Part shown: positions 8,304 through 11,782 of the stretch, in pieces | How the letters are laid out: the number at the start of each line of letters is the position of its first letter | How positions within the stretch are numbered: position 1 is the first letter of the stretch | Source: Phoronis ovalis | Taxonomy: Eukaryota > Phoronida > Phoronidae | Assembly (NCBI GenBank): GCA_028565635.1 | Contig: JAOXYB010050369.1 | Coordinates: 1-11,782 of the forward strand | Direction of reading: 5' to 3' | DNA length: 11,782 nt | Position numbers and translations under genes: made by a program | The notes under the pieces: model-generated | Databases searched by the model: none | The model's input: the letters and a program-made list of their open reading frames with translations, nothing else | Told to the model about the DNA's origin: nothing

Positions 8304-9808
8304 ACCCTAGGGACTGTTTCAAAATGTCAATATTTTGTATTGAGCTATATACTGTAATAAGCTCTGGAATCAATAATAGGCTATAATGTCAGTAAAGTGA
8401 AACAGATTCAGTTAAAAAGTAATGTGATACATATTGAAATAAATAAATTAGATTCTCAAGGAAATATAACCTTTGTGCAAATTAAGCTACTAGTGTCTTG
8501 GAAAACATTTGACTGGTAAAACAGGATAATTTGTACATTGTTCAGTGACATGTAATTTTTTCCTATTTATGGAAAAGAACATATAATTAGTCTATATAAC
8601 ATAAAGTAACATAGAATTGAACTTCAGAAACATCTTTTGAAGTTGGTGGGTACTTCCTGATGGTTTTTAAATAAAATATTTAATTAAAAATAATGTGCAA
8701 GTTTTTTAAGAGCTTACACTTTAACTTTCGCAAAAAAAAGATTTATTGCACAGACAATTAGTACATAAACTTACTTAGCATCACGTTTTAGCAATAAAAA
8801 TGAGATATTTTAAATTTCGTATGATAAAATGCAAAGTCATTTATAAACGTAAACTCCCATAATTATGTGGTACTATTTTACAAATCTAAAAAGATAATTA
8901 CTATTTTTCAGTACTATTGACATGACAAGTATATTTATATAAAAATATTTCCAAATTATTATTATTAATATTTTTTTTCAGTTTTGCAAATTTGTACAAA
9001 TAAACAAAACTTAAAAATTAATTTCCTTTTACATAATTCAGCACATTCATAGCTGTAAGAAAAGCAGGGTAGTTTGAAGAACATAAAATGTTTCGTAAGG
9101 ACTCGAAATACATTTTTCTAACATCCAGCTACTCCTGGTAACTACTCCCACAGTCAACAGCATCACTCATATCATTTTGAAGTTTTGATACAAAACAGCC
9201 AGTCATATTAAGTGACACTGAGAAAAATCAAATCTCTATTATGGTGAGTCAAAACATAGCTATTGAACAAAATTATTGGGTTGGAATTAGGTAAAGGAAT
9301 TTTCTAAGCTTTCCCTTGGGTCATTTAACTACTGAATAGGAAAACAAGGAGCTTTCAATAGGTTATTATAAAACAGTATGGACTAAAGAAGTTGACATTG
9401 TAAAGAATGATTTCATTTGATGCTCTGAAAAGTTACTGTAGGTGGTTTTTGACAAGGGAGGTGTTTCTTGCGCATTTAATAAAATATGAAACTGAATTCT
9501 AACAATACCCAGGTTGGGTTATTTTTTGTTTAGCTCTGAGTAGTTTTTGTTGTCATTGTTTTAATAAATAAGCCATTTAAAACAATAATAAACTTCATAG
9601 TAAAGTTCATCATGAAGCAATACCATTTGAAAAAGAGTACATCTAGTTCTATCCAGGCTTCACGGTCTACCCCAGGTAGTTAAATATTTTATGATTTATT
9701 AATGCAGTTTATTCCCTTCGTGAGTTCAGTACCTATCAAGTAAAGAACTAAAATTTCACACACTGAAACTTTCAGCAAAAATACCAAATTAACGAAAAAA
9801 GGGTTTTT

Positions 9809-9824
9809 ATCAGCACCTGCTGAT
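9809..9824. repeat. Short hairpin-forming palindrome
   Basis: ATCAGCA (9809-9815) and TGCTGAT (9818-9824) are exact reverse complements separated by CC. With only seven-base arms it may be chance; TGCTGA words occur in binding sites of Maf-type bZIP factors, but nothing here shows such a role. Confidence 0.4.
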
Positions 9825-10319
9825 TGCCTCTCCCAGTTATGAAATTTAAAACCAAGGTTATATTTTCACTTTCAGACCGCGTTAATTTTCAGAAAGAGAT
9901 TCAAACCACACTTATAACTTATCTGCATTAAATTCAACACATTTTTGCCAAATAAAAAAGTACATACTAAACCAGTGTCTGCCTAATTAAGGCAAATCAT
10001 TCCAACACTACAGCAATTTATGAGACTGTGAGAATTTATTCATATTTATTACACAAATTTCAGGAATATGTTCAGCTAACTGAATCTGACATCACTCCAG
10101 GAATGCTACAACTAGAGGCTATACTTGATAGGCATTCACTACATTTAATATTATACATACATGAATTATCAAACATGTCACATACTTGGGGCTCACACAA
10201 AAGTATTGATGTTTACAAGAAAGAACATCAGATTCCTTAGTGGTGTATACTGATCTTTGGATCATAGCTGGGGACAGATAACTGTTAGCTAAAATAAATA
10301 AAATAAGTTCTTTTTTATA

Positions 10320-10450
10320 TCCAGTCAGCTATAAACATTTGGAAAATAGTCTGGCTTGTAATTTGAAAATCCTGGGTTAGGGTTTCACTCTGTAGGAAAT
10401 GTAGTTTACGGAGATTCTGTATGTGCACCCTTAGGCAGCTACCTCATACA
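10320..10450 (+). mobile_element. Decayed tRNA-derived SINE
   Basis: From about 10325 the order of words follows a tRNA gene: TCAGC, then CATTTGG-AAAATAG at the D-arm position (compare CAGTTGGTAGAGC), then TCTGGCTTGTAATTTG with an anticodon-loop-like CTTGTAA, then AATCCTGGGTTAGGGTTTC at 10368-10385 as a degraded B box (consensus GGTTCGANTCC). The 3' body has GTGCACCCTTAGGCAGCTACCTCA (10423-10446), close to the CCTTNGGCAAGGCACTT-type motif found downstream of the tRNA head in many animal SINEs. It is too decayed to be a working tRNA gene, and the polymerase III boxes are broken. The right boundary is unclear and could extend to about 10500. The tRNA source, perhaps Thr(UGU) from the loop, is a guess. 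Confidence 0.55.
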
Positions 10451-10452
10451 GA
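10416..10452. repeat. Small inverted repeat in the SINE body
   Basis: TCTGTATG (10416-10423) pairs exactly with CATACAGA (10445-10452) across a 21-base loop that contains the conserved CCTTAGGCAGCTACCT segment. It may be chance or a structural part of the SINE RNA body. Confidence 0.4.
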
Positions 10453-10499
10453 GACGGTGGATTGGACAAGGTTGAAATCAGGAGATATCCATGCAGTCA

Positions 10500-11460
10500 T
10501 TTAAAGTACAAAGCATAGTGTGATAAAGACTATAAGTATAACAACTGACATTGAAATATATTGTAACTGTTACAAAAAAAAACTGGAACAAGAAGTTTTA
10601 TCTATAAATTTGAATAGATTCAAGGTTGATCAATGATTGATATAGGGATAAGCTGCTTCTCTTTTCAGTTGCACTGCATATTTGCTTTTTGAGTGCACAA
10701 GAATGCAGAGATCCCATCCAAATGCAAGTATGCCTGAAGTACACAAATTAATGCATTTTTAACAAAGCAATTATTATTTTTCTTTATAATTAAAATGATC
10801 CAAATACAAATACTAACCGAAGTTATGAATAAAAGGATAGGATTATGAACAGCATAAAATCTGACAAGCCTAAAACGCTAATTTTCCTGTAAAGCAGTAA
10901 TCCTATTATAAACATTTAATTACATATGTTAAAACTAGAATGGTGATATAAAGGGCACTTTTTAACTTTTTCAAAATTAGAAAATTATTATATGCCAACT
11001 ATGGTATTGATCGTTTAATAATAATAGTACTCAGCAGTATCTAATTTCTATTGCTTTTACTTTAATTTAATTACTGAATAACATTTTCCAGTTCCATTGA
11101 ATTTATTGTCTGATAAAAAACAAACTGTGAAGAGGTTGAGGAACTCTTCAAATCCGTGTCTTTAAAATGCATTTGTTTCCTTCACTATAGAAATGTCTTA
11201 TAATAAATCTCAAAGAAGCCCCTGGATATTTTTACTTTCTAATGTATCCTGGATGATGTCTCCAAGATATTTTTAAATATAGTTTTTAATGTAAAATCAA
11301 TTTGTTGGCTTGATCATGGTGATGATAATATTTTTTTATGATATGTAACGAATTATTGAACAAGTTTCTCACCTCATCAATCATACACCTTATAAACAGT
11401 AAACTACAGAAGCAGCATCCATTATTGTCATTTTTACTTTTAATTGTTCATTAGGTACCA
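10500..11460. other. AT-rich non-coding stretch
   Basis: There is no open frame above 60 codons and no recognisable RNA gene or repeat family. An A9 run lies near 10573. GCTTCTCTTTTCAGT at about 10653 repeats a 15-base word seen near 7692 and looks like a splice acceptor at both places, but neither is followed by a convincing exon. Confidence 0.6.
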
Positions 11461-11549
11461 TATAGTATGACACGGAAAAACACGAGCATTTTTGTGCTGT
11501 TGCAGAAAATAAATAAGTACATAAAAAATTGTTCTCTGGTGATCAACAT

Positions 11550-11555
11550 TTTATT
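11550..11555 (-). terminator. Candidate polyadenylation signal of the Tc1-like transposase
   Basis: AATAAA on the minus strand lies about 38 bases after the transposase stop codon, inside the element. Its place fits the short 3' untranslated region typical of Tc1-type genes. The word is common in AT-rich DNA, so support is mainly positional. Confidence 0.35.
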
Positions 11556-11592
11556 ATTTATCAATCATTACATTCAAATCTAACATTTAACC

Positions 11593-11664
11593 TCAGTATT
11601 TCGTGTTTCCTCCACAAGCTGAGATCATGGCTTCAATTCGAATTAGGCGTAAGTACACCATAGA
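11593..11664 (-). pseudogene. C-terminal fragment of a Tc1-family transposase
   Basis: Read on the minus strand, the frame ends RIEAMISACGGNTKY followed by a TGA stop at 11593-11595. This is the characteristic tail of Tc1-type DDE transposases, which end in ...MPRR(I/V)xAVIxAxGGxT(K/R)Y. These enzymes cut and paste their own element into TA sites in the nucleus, using a DDE triad that lies upstream of this fragment and is absent here. Further upstream the frame reads SMVYLRLI where the family usually has SMPRR, so there is a small insertion or a junction at about 11641-11661. Homology is lost beyond about 11664, and an in-frame TAG at 11710-11712 closes the frame. The fragment cannot encode an active enzyme. 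Family assignment is firm from the tail; the subfamily cannot be told. Confidence 0.75.
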
Positions 11665-11782
11665 ACGAGGCTTTGTTGACACTACGGTGACACTACATAT
11701 AATAGGAATCTATATATTAATACGCTTAATTTTCGACTTTGCGACAAGAAGTCCTCCTACACGACCCATCGGACTGCCTGAT
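11665..11782. other. CpG-rich sequence of unknown identity, probably another mobile element
   Basis: Directly beyond the transposase tail lie about 120 bases with at least six CpG, continuing to the window edge. All three minus frames carry stops (TAG at 11710-11712 in the transposase frame), so it is not simply the missing part of the transposase. A second element inserted into, or recombined with, the Tc1-like copy is the simplest reading. I do not recognise its family. Confidence 0.4.

Larger units (their letters stand above)
7050..10315. other. AT-rich non-coding stretch, no recognisable gene
   Basis: All six frames are closed at short intervals; the longest open frame (10028-10240 plus, 70 codons) has no recognisable motif. 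Small local structures are present: AATTAATGACA twice at about 7501 and 7532, ACTGAGTGA twice at 8281 and 8295, and the hairpin ATCAGCA-CC-TGCTGAT at 9809-9824. TTTTTTTTCAG at 8971-8981 resembles a splice acceptor, but no open exon follows. I see nothing else in this stretch. Confidence 0.65.
11463..11664 (-). mobile_element. Tc1-family transposon, 3' end (truncated)
   Basis: The element reads leftward on the minus strand: the end of the transposase frame (stop at 11593-11595), about 130 bases of 3' non-coding sequence, then a terminus near 11463. The terminus, read on the plus strand, is TA followed by TAGTATGACACGGAAAAAC, which fits the TA target and A-rich pattern of Tc1-type ends; the exact first base is uncertain because the TA is doubled (11461-11464). 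Autonomous Tc1 elements are usually 1.3-1.8 kb, so most of it is missing or lies to the right. Recognisable transposase homology stops near 11664, well before the window edge. Confidence 0.65.

Noticed and set aside
8965-8981. Long T-tract plus CAG, resembling a 3' splice site
   Set aside because: The following sequence has an early stop in the frame examined and no donor with an open exon; T-tracts are common here.
10028-10240. 70-codon open frame on the plus strand
   Set aside because: No recognisable motif; it ends before the SINE and has no exon-like borders that I trust.
10351-10392. Intact tRNA gene
   Set aside because: The anticodon loop and TpsiC region are only partly preserved and no acceptor stem can be paired; it is better explained as a SINE head.
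10438-10446. CTACCTCA-like word complementary to the let-7 seed
   Set aside because: It lies inside the SINE body motif and there is no evidence that it is part of a messenger RNA 3' end.

Overview
The window looks like non-coding nuclear DNA from an animal. It is AT-rich (about one third G+C, judged by eye). No open frame longer than 127 codons occurs, and none of the open frames resembles a known family. CpG is strongly depleted across most of the window, down to none at all over 1.3 kb, which is the mark of a germline-methylated genome. The mobile elements fit a metazoan: a Tc1-type transposase tail and a decayed tRNA-derived SINE. The minisatellite-like repeat near the left end resembles repeats I associate, from memory only, with invertebrate deuterostome genomes (echinoderm, hemichordate, amphioxus). 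I cannot name a species. The window could be intergenic or lie in a long intron.

Layout. Positions 1-465 are CpG-rich and hold a degenerate repeat with a roughly 32-base phase. Positions 466-4380 are AT-rich unique-looking DNA with only small local repeats. A Tc1-like terminus sits at 4384 without a recognisable partner. Positions 4414-6010 contain a perfect AT-only hairpin and a short CpG-richer island. Positions 6015-6422 are two diverged tandem units of about 204 bases, possibly followed by part of a third. A clear second copy of the left-end repeat lies at 6961-7042, with a possible third at 6631-6690. Positions 7050-10315 are again AT-rich with nothing recognisable. A decayed tRNA-derived SINE occupies about 10320-10450. 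The right end, from about 11463, is the 3' end of a Tc1-family transposon on the minus strand. It breaks off near 11664 into a different CpG-rich sequence that runs off the window.

There is no intact protein-coding gene, no intact tRNA or rRNA gene, and no operon or CRISPR array. The window records successive transposon insertions: the CpG-rich patches at both ends look younger than the CpG-poor background. I found no convincing new biological system. The most useful leads are the phased repeat family, the 204-base tandem duplication, the SINE, the chimeric right edge and a 22-base exact repeat 1.2 kb apart.
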